The notes under the pieces were generated by a model. It was not told the origin of the DNA, made no database searches, and saw only the letters and a list, made by a program, of their open reading frames with translations. From the NCBI RefSeq assembly GCF_000735605.1, contig NZ_JPKG01000023.1, positions 28,501 through 92,500 of the forward strand: DNA of 64,000 bases, in the 5' to 3' direction. This document shows, one piece after another, positions 1 to 8,436 of this stretch. Numbering within the stretch: position 1 is the first letter of the stretch; each line of letters opens with the position of its first letter. The DNA is from Allobosea sp. LC85 (lineage in GTDB: Bacteria > Pseudomonadota > Alphaproteobacteria > Rhizobiales > Beijerinckiaceae). A program made the translations under genes and the position numbers.

Positions 1-2210
1 TCGTGGAGCAGGCGGACGGTCACGGCGGCGATGAGCGGCGTCTGCGGGGCCGGCTTGGCGACGACGCTATTGCCGGCGACGAGCGCGGCAACGACCTGGC
101 CCGAGAAGATCGCCAGCGGGAAATTCCACGGAGCGATGCAGACGAACGGCCCGCGCCCACGCAGGATCAGGCGGTTCTCCTCGCCGGTCGGGCCGGGCAG
201 AACCTGCGGCGTGGCGAAATGCGCTTCGGCCTCGGCCGCGTAGTAACGGCAGAAATCGACGGCCTCGCGTACCTCGGAAATGGCGTCGTCAAGCGTCTTG
301 CCGGCCTCCGCCTGGAGCAGCGCGAGCAGCAGGCCGCGTCGTTCCTCCATCAGGTCCGCAGCCTTGCGCAGGGCGGCGGCGCGGGTCCGGGCCGGGGTGC
401 GGCTCCAGCTGGTGAAGCCGGCCCGGGCTGCCTGCATTGCGCGGTCGGCCAGAGCGTCGTCGGCCTCCAGGACGGTCCCGACCTGCCGGGCGTCGATCGG
501 GGACAGGACGGGGCGGGAGACGCCGCCGGCCGGCTTGCCGTCGATGATCACCGTCGCCTCGGGAAACGGCCTGGTAGCTGCCTTCGCGATCTCCGACTGG
601 AGCGCCGCGAGGCTTGCCTCATGACCGAGCTCGACACCGGCCGAGTTCTTGCGCGAGGCGCCGAACATGTCGGCGGGAAGGGGGATGCGGCGGTGGCGGG
701 CCGCTGCCGAGGTGCCGATGATGTCGGCCGGCGGTACGAGCAGCTGTGCGACCGGCACGTCAGGGTCGCCGGAAACGCTGACGAAGGAGGAATTCGCACC
801 GTTCTCGAGCAGGCGGCGCACAAGATAGGCGAGCAGGTCCTGATGGCCGCCGACCGGGGCGTAGGTGCGGCAGGCGAAGCCGGAATCCTCCTGGAGCAGC
901 TTCTCGTAAAGGGCCTCGCCCATGCCGTGCAGGCGCTGGAATTCGAAACCCTGGGAGCCGCCCGCCATCTCGGCGACCGCCGCGACCGTCAGCGCGTTGT
1001 GGGTGGCAAATTGCGGAATGATGCGCGGGCGCAGCGCCAGCAGCTGCGCGGCGCAGGCCTCGTAGTTGAGGTCTGTCATCGCCTTGCGGCTGAACACGGG
1101 GTAATCGGCGAGGCCGCGCTCCTGGGCGCGCTTCAGCTCGGTATCCCAATAGGCACCCTTGACCAGGCGCACCATCATGCGGCGGTCATGGCGCTCGGCC
1201 AGGGCCGCAATATGGTCGATCACCGCCGAGGCGCGCTTCTGGTAGGCCTGGATCGCGAGGCCGAAGCCGTCCCAGCCGGAGAGCGAGGGATCGGCCGTCA
1301 CCGCGTCGATGACGTCGAGCGAGAGTTCCAGCCTGTCGGCTTCCTCGGCGTCGATGGTGAAATTCAGGTCGTAGCCCTTGGCCTGCTGGGCCAGCTTGAT
1401 GACCTTGGGCACGAGTTCGCTCAGCACGCGCTCATGGCTGGTGGCCTCGTAGCGTGGATGCAGGGCGGAGAGCTTGACCGAGATGCCCGGCCGGTTCGGC
1501 AGGGGCTCATTGCCGGCCGAGCGGCCGATCGCGTCGATGGCAGCGGCGTATGAGGCGAAATAGCGGTCGGCATCGGCCTGGGTGCGGGCGCCTTCGCCGA
1601 GCATGTCGAAGGAATAGCGATAGAGCTTGCCGGTGCCTGAGCGGGCTCGTTTCAGCGCCTCCTCGATGGTCTGGCCGAGCACGAAATGATTGCCCATGAC
1701 ACGCATCGCCTGGCGGGTGGCGGTGCGGACGGCCGGCAGGCCGAGGCGCTTGGACAAGTTGCCGATGATGCTGGTTGGAGTCTCGCCCGGCTGGATGATG
1801 CGGGCCGTGATGCCGAGCGCCCAGGACGACGCCGAGATCAGGAAGGCATCCGACTTCGATTCATGATGGGCGAAATCACCCTGGCCGAGCTTGTCCTCGA
1901 TCAACTGGTCGGCGGTGGTGGAATCCGGCACGCGCAGCAGCGCTTCGGCCAGAACCATCAGCGCAAGGCCCTCCTTGGTCGAGAGCGAGTACTCGCGCAG
2001 GAGCTCCTCGATGCCGCCCAGGCCGACCTTGCGGGTCCGGATCGCCTCGATCAGCCCGGTCGCACGCTGGTCGATCCTCGCCTTGGCAGCCGGCTCGCGC
2101 CTGGCGCCGGCAAGCAGCCGCGCCGCAATCGTCGCGTCGTCTTCGGCATAGGGGGCGCGGAAGGCGTGGCGAGCGGATGAGGCGACCGGACGAGGGGCAG
2201 GAGCGGCCAT
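1..2210 (-). CDS. putA: Bifunctional proline dehydrogenase / L-glutamate gamma-semialdehyde dehydrogenase (PutA), 3' end cut by window edge
   Basis: PutA oxidises proline to glutamate in two steps, first with an FAD proline dehydrogenase and then with an NAD aldehyde dehydrogenase. The reverse strand translates without interruption from ATG at 2210 (start MAAPAPRPVASSARHAF) to the window edge, about 736 codons. The proline dehydrogenase core is visible (RLVKGAYWDTELKRAQ, then PVGGHQDLLAYLVRRLLENG), followed by the start of the dehydrogenase domain (CIAPWNFPLAIFSGQ and the NSVVAKPAPQTP cofactor loop). The catalytic Cys lies beyond the edge. No N-terminal ribbon-helix-helix is present, so this looks like a short type A PutA that does not regulate itself. 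That fits the divergent Lrp-type regulator next door. Identity is firm; only the C-terminal part is unseen. Confidence 0.95.
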   Translation of the reverse strand, partial: MAAPAPRPVASSARHAFRAPYAEDDATIAARLLAGARREPAAKARIDQRATGLIEAIRTRKVGLGGIEELLREYSLSTKEGLALMVLAEALLRVPDSTTADQLIEDKLGQGDFAHHESKSDAFLISASSWALGITARIIQPGETPTSIIGNLSKRLGLPAVRTATRQAMRVMGNHFVLGQTIEEALKRARSGTGKLYRYSFDMLGEGARTQADADRYFASYAAAIDAIGRSAGNEPLPNRPGISVKLSALHPRYEATSHERVLSELVPKVIKLAQQAKGYDLNFTIDAEEADRLELSLDVIDAVTADPSLSGWDGFGLAIQAYQKRASAVIDHIAALAERHDRRMMVRLVKGAYWDTELKRAQERGLADYPVFSRKAMTDLNYEACAAQLLALRPRIIPQFATHNALTVAAVAEMAGGSQGFEFQRLHGMGEALYEKLLQEDSGFACRTYAPVGGHQDLLAYLVRRLLENGANSSFVSVSGDPDVPVAQLLVPPADIIGTSAAARHRRIPLPADMFGASRKNSAGVELGHEASLAALQSEIAKAATRPFPEATVIIDGKPAGGVSRPVLSPIDARQVGTVLEADDALADRAMQAARAGFTSWSRTPARTRAAALRKAADLMEERRGLLLALLQAEAGKTLDDAISEVREAVDFCRYYAAEAEAHFATPQVLPGPTGEENRLILRGRGPFVCIAPWNFPLAIFSGQVVAALVAGNSVVAKPAPQTPLIAAVTVRLLH

Positions 2211-2271
2211 GGAGCGATTCCGATTGAATGACGGGATGATTTGAAGGATCGCGCTAGTAGGGCCGGATATC

Positions 2272-2288
2272 AATGGTCATTTTCCATT
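2272..2288. promoter_or_regulatory. Candidate Lrp/PutR operator between putA and putR
   Basis: An interrupted palindrome AATGG-TCATTTT-CCATT lies in the 128-bp divergent gap between the putA start (2210) and the likely putR start (2339). Lrp-family proteins bind imperfect palindromes with AT-rich centres, and PutR-type regulators act on the divergent putA promoter. The site is therefore a plausible operator; this is inference from position and symmetry. Confidence 0.4.
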
Positions 2289-2338
2289 CGATGCCTTATC
2301 TATCCCTGACAAAATCCGGTACAGCAGAGAATAATCCC

Positions 2339-2794
2339 GTGCTCGATCGAACCGACCGGCGTATCCTCGCCATGCTGCAATCCGACGGGCGCATCGCCGG
2401 CGTCGAGCTGGCTGAAAAGGTTGGCTTGTCGCCAACTGCGACCGGTGAGCGACTGAAGCGCCTCTCGCGTGACGGCTACATCACGGGCTATCGCGCGACG
2501 CTCGATCCGCTGAAACTCGGACTGCATCTGCTGGTCTTCGTCGAGGTCTATCTCGACAAGACGACGCCTGACGCCTTTGATCGTTTTGCAACCGCGGTGA
2601 AACGGGCGCCCGAAGTGCTGGAATGCCACATGGTTGCCGGCGGGTTCGACTATCTCGTGAAGACGCGGGTGGCCGACATGAACGCCTATCGCCGCTTCCT
2701 TGGCGAGGTGCTGCTGGCGCTGCCGGCGGTGCGTGAGACGCGGACCTATGCCGTCATGGAAGAGGTCAAGACCGACGGCGCGCTGCCGCTCTAG
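2339..2794 (+). CDS. putR: Lrp/AsnC-family regulator, probable proline-responsive activator of putA (PutR)
   Basis: A transcription factor of about 151 residues with an N-terminal helix-turn-helix (LDRTDRRILAMLQSDGRIAG...VGLSPTATGERLKRL) and a C-terminal RAM ligand-binding domain (LKLGLHLLVFVEVYLDK; ECHMVAGGFDYLVKTRVADM). The reading frame is open from ATG 2273, but that would put the start inside the candidate operator. GTG 2339 gives the usual Lrp length and begins directly with the conserved LDRTDRRIL, so it is preferred; ATG 2291 is another option. In alphaproteobacteria such as Rhodobacter and Agrobacterium, PutR-type Lrp proteins sit divergently from putA and activate it with proline. 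The role here rests on that arrangement. Confidence 0.85.
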   Translation: MLDRTDRRILAMLQSDGRIAGVELAEKVGLSPTATGERLKRLSRDGYITGYRATLDPLKLGLHLLVFVEVYLDKTTPDAFDRFATAVKRAPEVLECHMVAGGFDYLVKTRVADMNAYRRFLGEVLLALPAVRETRTYAVMEEVKTDGALPL

Positions 2795-2988
2795 CCGATC
2801 CCGGCCGGGCCTGGTGGCGTGGCAATATATTTTAGGCTCAGTGCATGCATTTTCGGCGCTATGCGCTTGACCTTGTTTTGTATTCGGCCAGTTTGAGCAT
2901 ATGGCGCGACGGCATGGGATTTGCTGGGTCGCGTTCCGTTCGAACGGGTCTTCCCGGCCCGCCTGCATGCGATGATCCGGAGCTGCCG

Positions 2989-4047
2989 ATGTCGACGAAC
3001 CCGTTCCGCCCCACGATGCTCTCCCGGCGCGGGATGAGCCGTGCTTTGGGCGCCCTGGGGCTCGCCGCAGCCTGCCTGACCGGCGCGGGCAGCGCCTTTG
3101 CTCAGACCGCGGTTCGCTTCACGCTCGATTGGCGCTTCGAGGGGCCGGCGGCGCTGTTCCTGATGGCGCAGGAGAAGGGCTATTTCAAAGCCGAGGGCCT
3201 CGACGTCACGATCGACACGGGCAACGGCTCGCGCGAGGCGATCCCGCGGGTGGCGTCCGGCACCTATGATGCCGGCTTCGGCGACGTGAATTCGCTGATC
3301 CGCTTCCGCGACGAGAACCCCAGCGTGGATCTGAAGGCGGTGATGATGGTCTATGACCGGCCGCCCTTCTCGATCGTTGGCCGCAAGAGCCGTGGCATCA
3401 GTGCCGACGTGAAGAGCCTCGAGGGCAAGAAGTTCGGTGCGCCGGCGGCTGATGCGGCCTTTGCGCAATGGCCCATCTTCAAGACCGTCAACAAGCTCGA
3501 CGACAGCAAGATGCGGATGGAGAATGTCGGCTTCCCCGTACGCGAGCCGATGCTGGCCTCAGGCGAGGTCGACGCGGTGTTCGGCTTTGCGAACTCCTCC
3601 TACATCAACCTGAAATCACGCGGCGTGCCCGTCGACGACATCGTAACCATGCTGATGTCGGATTATGGCGTCGAGCTCTACGGCAATGTCGTGATGGTCT
3701 CGCCGAAATTCGCGACCGAAAAGCCCGAGGCCGTGCGCGGCCTGCTCAGGGCGATCACCAAGGGCGTTCGCGACACGGTGGCCAACCCCGAACTCGGCGG
3801 CAAGCTGGTGATCCAGCGCAACGACGTCGCCAAGCTCGAGGTCGAGGTCGAGCGCCTCAAGATGACGATCGCCCAGAACGTCATGACGCCAGCGGTCAAG
3901 GCCGATGGCTTCGGCGGCATCGACAAGGCGCGCTGGGAGCAGGCGCTCGATCAGATCGGGCTGACCTTCACGTTCAAGGACAAGGCGAAGGCCGGAGCAG
4001 CCTTCGATGACAGCTACCTGCCGCCGGTGGCCGAGCGGAAGTTCTGA
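2989..4047 (+). CDS. ABC transporter periplasmic substrate-binding protein, NMT1/THI5 (SsuA/TauA-like)
   Basis: Periplasmic binding protein of 352 residues that delivers a small organic nutrient to the ABC permease encoded just downstream. The N-terminus has an RRGMSR run and a hydrophobic stretch ending AGSAFAQ, a plausible Tat or Sec signal peptide. The mature start RFTLDWRFEGPAALFLMAQEKGYF is typical of the NMT1/THI5 fold (pyrimidine, sulfonate and aromatic-acid importers). ATG 2989 follows a GGAG-like site and gives a proper signal peptide; the frame is open further upstream but that part looks non-coding. The neighbours are an ATPase, a permease and an acyl-CoA synthetase, so the ligand may be a carboxylate that is then activated with CoA; this is inference. 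Confidence 0.88.
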   Translation: MSTNPFRPTMLSRRGMSRALGALGLAAACLTGAGSAFAQTAVRFTLDWRFEGPAALFLMAQEKGYFKAEGLDVTIDTGNGSREAIPRVASGTYDAGFGDVNSLIRFRDENPSVDLKAVMMVYDRPPFSIVGRKSRGISADVKSLEGKKFGAPAADAAFAQWPIFKTVNKLDDSKMRMENVGFPVREPMLASGEVDAVFGFANSSYINLKSRGVPVDDIVTMLMSDYGVELYGNVVMVSPKFATEKPEAVRGLLRAITKGVRDTVANPELGGKLVIQRNDVAKLEVEVERLKMTIAQNVMTPAVKADGFGGIDKARWEQALDQIGLTFTFKDKAKAGAAFDDSYLPPVAERKF

Positions 4048-4072
4048 TGCGCTCGACCCAGCAGGTTCGCGG

Positions 4073-4861
4073 TTGAGCGCCTTCGTCGAACTCCACGAGG
4101 TCACCCATGTCTATGGCGGAGGCGAAACCGCTCCCGCCGTGGACGGGCTTTCGCTGAAGATCCGGGAGGGCGAGTTCGCGGCCATCGTCGGTCCCTCCGG
4201 CTGCGGCAAGTCCACGATGATGAAGCTCGCGACCGGCCTGCAGCGGCCCAGGCGCGGCACGGTGATCGTCGCCGGGCAGGAGGTGACGCAACCGATCAAG
4301 ATCACCGGCATGGCCTTCCAGAATCCGGTGATGCTGCCCTGGCGTACGACCTTGCGGAACCTGTTGCTGCCGCTGGAGATCGTCGAGCCGCATCGCTCGC
4401 GCCTGCGGGCCAACAAATCGGACTATGTCGCGCGGGCCGAGGCCCTGCTCGCCAAGGTCGGGCTCGAAGGCATGGGCCAGAAATTTCCCTGGCAACTGTC
4501 CGGCGGCATGCAGCAGCGCGCCTCGCTGTGCCGCTCGCTGATCCACGAGCCGAAGCTCTTGATGCTGGACGAGCCCTTCGGTGCGCTCGATGCCTTCACG
4601 CGCGAAGAGCTTTGGTGCGTGATCCGTGATCTTCATGCCGAGCGTGGCATCACCGTGATCCTGGTGACGCATGATCTGCGCGAGGCCGTTTTCCTGGCCG
4701 ACCGGGTCTTCTGCATGTCGGCGCGGCCGGGGCGGATCATCGCCGAGCGCGAGATCGATTTCCCGCGCCCCCGCGATCTCGACATCACCTATACGCCCGA
4801 ATTCGCGTCCGTCGTGCATGAGTTGCGCGGCCATATCCGCACGGCGCGGGAGGCGGCATGA
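4073..4861 (+). CDS. ABC transporter ATP-binding protein (SsuB/TauB-like)
   Basis: Cytoplasmic ATPase of the nitrate/sulfonate/taurine importer class. It shows Walker A GPSGCGKST, Q-loop region MAFQNPVMLPWRTTL, signature LSGGMQQRASL and Walker B LLMLDEPFGALD followed by the H-loop VTHDLREAVFLADR. The best start is TTG 4073, about 10 bases after an AGCAGG site and 25 bases after the binding-protein stop; it gives SAFVELHEVTHVYGG, as expected for the family. The 3' end overlaps the permease start by four bases (ATGA), so the two are probably translationally coupled. It energises import together with genes 2989-4047 and 4858-5628. Confidence 0.93.
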   Translation: MSAFVELHEVTHVYGGGETAPAVDGLSLKIREGEFAAIVGPSGCGKSTMMKLATGLQRPRRGTVIVAGQEVTQPIKITGMAFQNPVMLPWRTTLRNLLLPLEIVEPHRSRLRANKSDYVARAEALLAKVGLEGMGQKFPWQLSGGMQQRASLCRSLIHEPKLLMLDEPFGALDAFTREELWCVIRDLHAERGITVILVTHDLREAVFLADRVFCMSARPGRIIAEREIDFPRPRDLDITYTPEFASVVHELRGHIRTAREAA

Positions 4862-5628
4862 AGCGTTCTCTCTGGCTGAGGCTCGCGCCCTATCTGTTCA
4901 CGCTCGGCTTCTTCGCGGTTTGGGAGATCGCCTGCCGCGCCTTCGCGATCTCCTCCTTCATCCTGCCGCCGCCCTCAGCGATCTGGGCTGCGCTGGTGCA
5001 GTATCAGAAGCCACTCTACACCAATGCCTTTCACACGCTCTGGATGACATCGGCCGGCTTCGTGCTCTCGATCGTGTTCGGCCTGGCGCTCGGCCTCCTC
5101 GTCGGCTCGTCGCGGTTGATCTATGCAGGCCTGAATCCGCTGCTGGTCGGCTTCAATTCAATCCCCAAGGTCGCTGTCGTGCCGATCCTGGTGATCTGGT
5201 TCGGTGTCGGCTGGCAGCCGCCCGTGCTGACCGCCTTCGTGATCTCGTTCTTCCCGATCGTCGTCAATGTCGCGACCGGGCTGGCCACGATCGAGCCCGA
5301 GACCGAGGATGTGCTGAAGGCGCTGGGCGCCAGCCGCTATGACATCATGACCAAGGTCGGGATTCCGCGCGCGCTGCCCTATTTCTTCGGGGCGCTGAAG
5401 GTCTCGATCACGCTCGCCTATGTCGGCTCGGTGATCGGTGAGCAGAACGCGTCCAATCTCGGCATCGGCAACCTGATCACGCGGGCCTCCGCTGATTTCA
5501 ACGTGCCGCTGATCTTTGCGGCGCTGATCGTGCTTGCGGTCCTCGGCGTGCTGCTCGTCGCGATCGTCGACCTTGTCGAGAACCGCATGACCGGCTGGGC
5601 CCGGCGCTCGCAACTGGCGAACGGCTGA
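4858..5628 (+). CDS. ABC transporter permease (SsuC-like, BPD_transp_1)
   Basis: Inner-membrane permease of 256 residues with about six hydrophobic helices and the EAA loop region (EDVLKALGASRYDIMTKVGIPRALPYFFGALK), which contacts the ATPase. ATG 4858 overlaps the ATPase stop. The gene completes a three-gene importer with the preceding genes. Length and loop sequence match SsuC/TauC-type permeases; the transported compound cannot be told from sequence. Confidence 0.93.
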   Translation: MKRSLWLRLAPYLFTLGFFAVWEIACRAFAISSFILPPPSAIWAALVQYQKPLYTNAFHTLWMTSAGFVLSIVFGLALGLLVGSSRLIYAGLNPLLVGFNSIPKVAVVPILVIWFGVGWQPPVLTAFVISFFPIVVNVATGLATIEPETEDVLKALGASRYDIMTKVGIPRALPYFFGALKVSITLAYVGSVIGEQNASNLGIGNLITRASADFNVPLIFAALIVLAVLGVLLVAIVDLVENRMTGWARRSQLANG

Positions 5629-5723
5629 GCAAAGCGCAGGTCGGGCCTGACCCAGCGCCAAGGTGACAGCGTGGCGCGCGCTGCCTATCGTGCCGCGCCA
5701 TCAACGCCGGACCCCCACGATCC

Positions 5724-7340
5724 ATGCTTCCCGATTTGCGCGATTACGGCCGCCTGCGCGAGACCTTCCAGTGGCGGATTCCCGAGCGCTACAACATTGC
5801 CGTCGATGTCTGCGATCGCTGGGCCGCGCTGGCGCCCGACCGTCCCGCCATTCTCGAAGTCTCCCCTGACTGGACGGTAACGCCAGTCAGCTTCGGCCGC
5901 CTGCGAGCGCAGTCGAATCGACTGGCGACTGCGCTGTCGGCGCGCGGCGTGGGCGTCGGAGACCGGATCGCGATCCTGCTCCCGCAGGGCGAGGCCGTGC
6001 TCACCGCCCATCTCGCCGCTTACAAGTTGGGGGCCATCGCAGTGCCGCTGGCGGCGCTCTTCGGTGTCGATGCGCTGGCCTATCGCCTACGGGATTCCGG
6101 CGCGAGTGCGCTCATCACCAATGCCGCCGGCATGATGAAGGTTCGGCAGATCGCGGAGCCCTTGCCCGATCTCGACCTGATGGTGTCCACGGATGGCACT
6201 GGGGCGGGCGCGGAGGACTGGGGGCGGCTGCTGGCGGAAGCGAGCGAGGATTTTTCGGTCGCGGACACGGGGTCCGATGATCCGGCCCTGATGATCTATA
6301 CCTCCGGCACCACGGGCAACCCAAAGGGCGCGCTGCACGGTCACAGGGTTCTGCCGGGGCATCTGCCCGGCGTGCAAATGGTGCACGAGTTCCTGCCGAT
6401 GCCCGGCGACCTCGCCTGGACGCCTGCCGACTGGGCCTGGGCCGGTGGTCTGCTCAACATGCTGCTGCCGGCGCTGCATTTCGGCGTCCCGGTCGTGGCG
6501 CGCCCGCATACCCGCTTCGATCCCGAAGAAGCCTTCCGGCTGATGGCCGATCTCGGCATCCGCAATGCCTTCATCCCGCCGACAGCGCTTCGGATGCTGC
6601 GCAGTGTCGGCAAGCCGCGCGACCGCTTTGACCTGAAACTGCGCACGATCGCGGCAGCGGGCGAAGCGCTTGGAGCCGAGACGCTGAACTGGGGGCGTGA
6701 GGCGCTGGGGCTGACGATCAACGAGGCCTACGGTCAGACCGAGTGCAATCTCGTGCTGTCGTCCTGCGCGGCGATCGGTGTCAGCCGACCGGGCTTCATC
6801 GGCAAGGCGACGCCCGGCCACGAGGTCGCGATCATCCGGCCGGACGGCTCGGAATGCGCGCCGAACGAGGAAGGACAGATCGCCATCCGGCGGCCGAACC
6901 CGGTGATGTTCCTCGGCTATTGGCGCCGGCCGGAGGCGACGGTCGACAAGTTCATCGGCGACTGGATGACCACCGGCGACCAGGCGGTGCGGGATGTCGA
7001 TGGCTATGTCCGTTTCGTCGGCCGCGACGACGACGTCATCACCTCATCGGGGTATCGAATCGGGCCGGGAGAGATCGAGGACTGCCTGCTGAAGCACCCG
7101 GCGGTTTCGCTGGCGGCAGTCGTCGGCAAGCCGGACGAACTCCGGACCGAGATCGTCAAGGCCTTCGTCGTACCGAATGCGGGTTTCGTGCCTTCGCAGG
7201 ATCTGGCTAGCGAACTTCAGCGCTTCGTGCGCGAACGACTCTCGGCGCATGAATATCCGCGCGAGATCGCCTTTCGCGAGGAATTGCCGCTGACGACGAC
7301 GGGGAAGATCATCCGGCGGCTGTTGCGCGCGGAGGCGTGA
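5724..7340 (+). CDS. AMP-dependent acyl-CoA synthetase
   Basis: Activates a carboxylic acid to an acyl-AMP and then an acyl-CoA. The 538-residue protein has the ANL-family motifs in order: the phosphate loop YTSGTTGNPKG at residues 192-202, the EAYGQTECN motif, MTTGDQAVRDVDGYVRFVGRDD, and the C-terminal catalytic Lys in LTTTGKIIRR. It resembles the medium-chain/aryl acyl-CoA ligase branch, but the substrate is not readable. It begins 95 bp after the permease gene and is probably co-transcribed with it, suggesting uptake and CoA activation of the same acid. Its last 32 bp overlap the 3' end of the convergent CobW gene. Confidence 0.9.
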   Translation: MLPDLRDYGRLRETFQWRIPERYNIAVDVCDRWAALAPDRPAILEVSPDWTVTPVSFGRLRAQSNRLATALSARGVGVGDRIAILLPQGEAVLTAHLAAYKLGAIAVPLAALFGVDALAYRLRDSGASALITNAAGMMKVRQIAEPLPDLDLMVSTDGTGAGAEDWGRLLAEASEDFSVADTGSDDPALMIYTSGTTGNPKGALHGHRVLPGHLPGVQMVHEFLPMPGDLAWTPADWAWAGGLLNMLLPALHFGVPVVARPHTRFDPEEAFRLMADLGIRNAFIPPTALRMLRSVGKPRDRFDLKLRTIAAAGEALGAETLNWGREALGLTINEAYGQTECNLVLSSCAAIGVSRPGFIGKATPGHEVAIIRPDGSECAPNEEGQIAIRRPNPVMFLGYWRRPEATVDKFIGDWMTTGDQAVRDVDGYVRFVGRDDDVITSSGYRIGPGEIEDCLLKHPAVSLAAVVGKPDELRTEIVKAFVVPNAGFVPSQDLASELQRFVRERLSAHEYPREIAFREELPLTTTGKIIRRLLRAEA

Positions 7341-8436
7341 GCGCCGCCGAAGCCTGCCCGAGGAAGGCGGCCCAGAGGCGCTGCACCATCGCCTCGTCGA
7401 GGTCCTTGACGATGAGGACAAGGCGCGAGCGCCGGTCCGCATCGGGCCAGCCGCCGAGCACGATCGGGGGATGCAGGATCTGCTGGACCGCATGGACCAG
7501 CAGCGGCTGGCCGGGGTGTTCGGCTAGGGCGACGAGCCCTTTCAGCCGCAGGAGCTTCGCCCCGTGGGTCGAGCGCAGCAAGGTCCAGAACAGCTCGAAG
7601 GTCGCCAGGTTGATCGGAGCTTCGGCTGAGAGCGAGAAGGCGCGGATGCTCTCGTCATGCCGGTTCACATCATGATGGTGGTGGTCATGCGCGTGCCCGC
7701 GGGCATGATGACCGTGATCGTGATCGCTGCCCGAGTCGCTCGCCAGAGCCTCGAGGGCAAGCCAGTCCCGCAGAGCCTGCGGCCTGTCGGCAAGGTCGTA
7801 GAGGCCAGCGCTGATCAGGTCCCCAGCCGGAGCATCCGGCGCGAGAAGGCTGATCCCGGGATTGAGCGCCAGCAGTCGCCGGCGCAGCATCTCGACCGCC
7901 TGGCCATCGGCGACCAGATCCGCCTTGGTCAGCACGATCCGGTCGGCTGCGACGACCTGCTTGCGCGCTTCCTCATGGGCGTCGAGCGTTGACATGCCGT
8001 TGACGGCATCGACCAGCGTGACGACACCGTCGAGCTTGAAGCGCATGGCGAGATAGGGGTGGTTGATCAGCACGTTGAGGATCGGCGCCGGGTCGGCTAG
8101 GCCGGTGGTCTCGATCACCACGCGCCTGAACGGCGCGATGCGATGGTTGTCGCGGCGGCGCAAGAGGTCTTCCAGCGTGACGATGAGGTCGTCGCGAATG
8201 GTGCAGCAGAGGCAGCCGGAGGCGAGCAGAACCATGTTCTCCTCGACACCCTCGATCATCAGATGGTCGAGCCCGATCTCGCCGAACTCGTTGACGATCA
8301 CGAGGGTATCGGCCAGCGCAGGATCCTTGAGCAGCCGGTTGAGCAGGGTCGTCTTGCCGGCTCCAAGGAAACCGGTGAGCAAGGTCAGCGGGATCGGGAT
8401 GGGTCTCTGGTCGCTACCGGTCATGTCGGGCATCAT
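7309..8436 (-). CDS. CobW/COG0523-family GTPase, putative zinc metallochaperone
   Basis: P-loop GTPase of 375 residues. It has Walker A GFLGAGKTTLLNRLL, the metal-binding GCLCCTIRDDL (CxCC) motif, a GTP-specificity NKxD equivalent (LTKAD), a His-rich linker of alternating His/Asp/Gly around residues 238-257, and the C-terminal CobW_C domain. COG0523 proteins such as ZigA and YeiR bind Zn and help metallate client proteins; the strong His run favours zinc over cobalt here. The start ATG 8436 overlaps the stop of the upstream EamA gene (TGATG), so it is translationally coupled. No Zur box was recognised. Confidence 0.9.
   Translation of the reverse strand: MMPDMTGSDQRPIPIPLTLLTGFLGAGKTTLLNRLLKDPALADTLVIVNEFGEIGLDHLMIEGVEENMVLLASGCLCCTIRDDLIVTLEDLLRRRDNHRIAPFRRVVIETTGLADPAPILNVLINHPYLAMRFKLDGVVTLVDAVNGMSTLDAHEEARKQVVAADRIVLTKADLVADGQAVEMLRRRLLALNPGISLLAPDAPAGDLISAGLYDLADRPQALRDWLALEALASDSGSDHDHGHHARGHAHDHHHHDVNRHDESIRAFSLSAEAPINLATFELFWTLLRSTHGAKLLRLKGLVALAEHPGQPLLVHAVQQILHPPIVLGGWPDADRRSRLVLIVKDLDEAMVQRLWAAFLGQASAALTPPRATAAG

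Noticed and set aside
3..1553. 516-codon plus-strand frame
   Set aside because: It lies antisense to putA and has no domain; long open shadow frames are expected in GC-rich codon-biased DNA.
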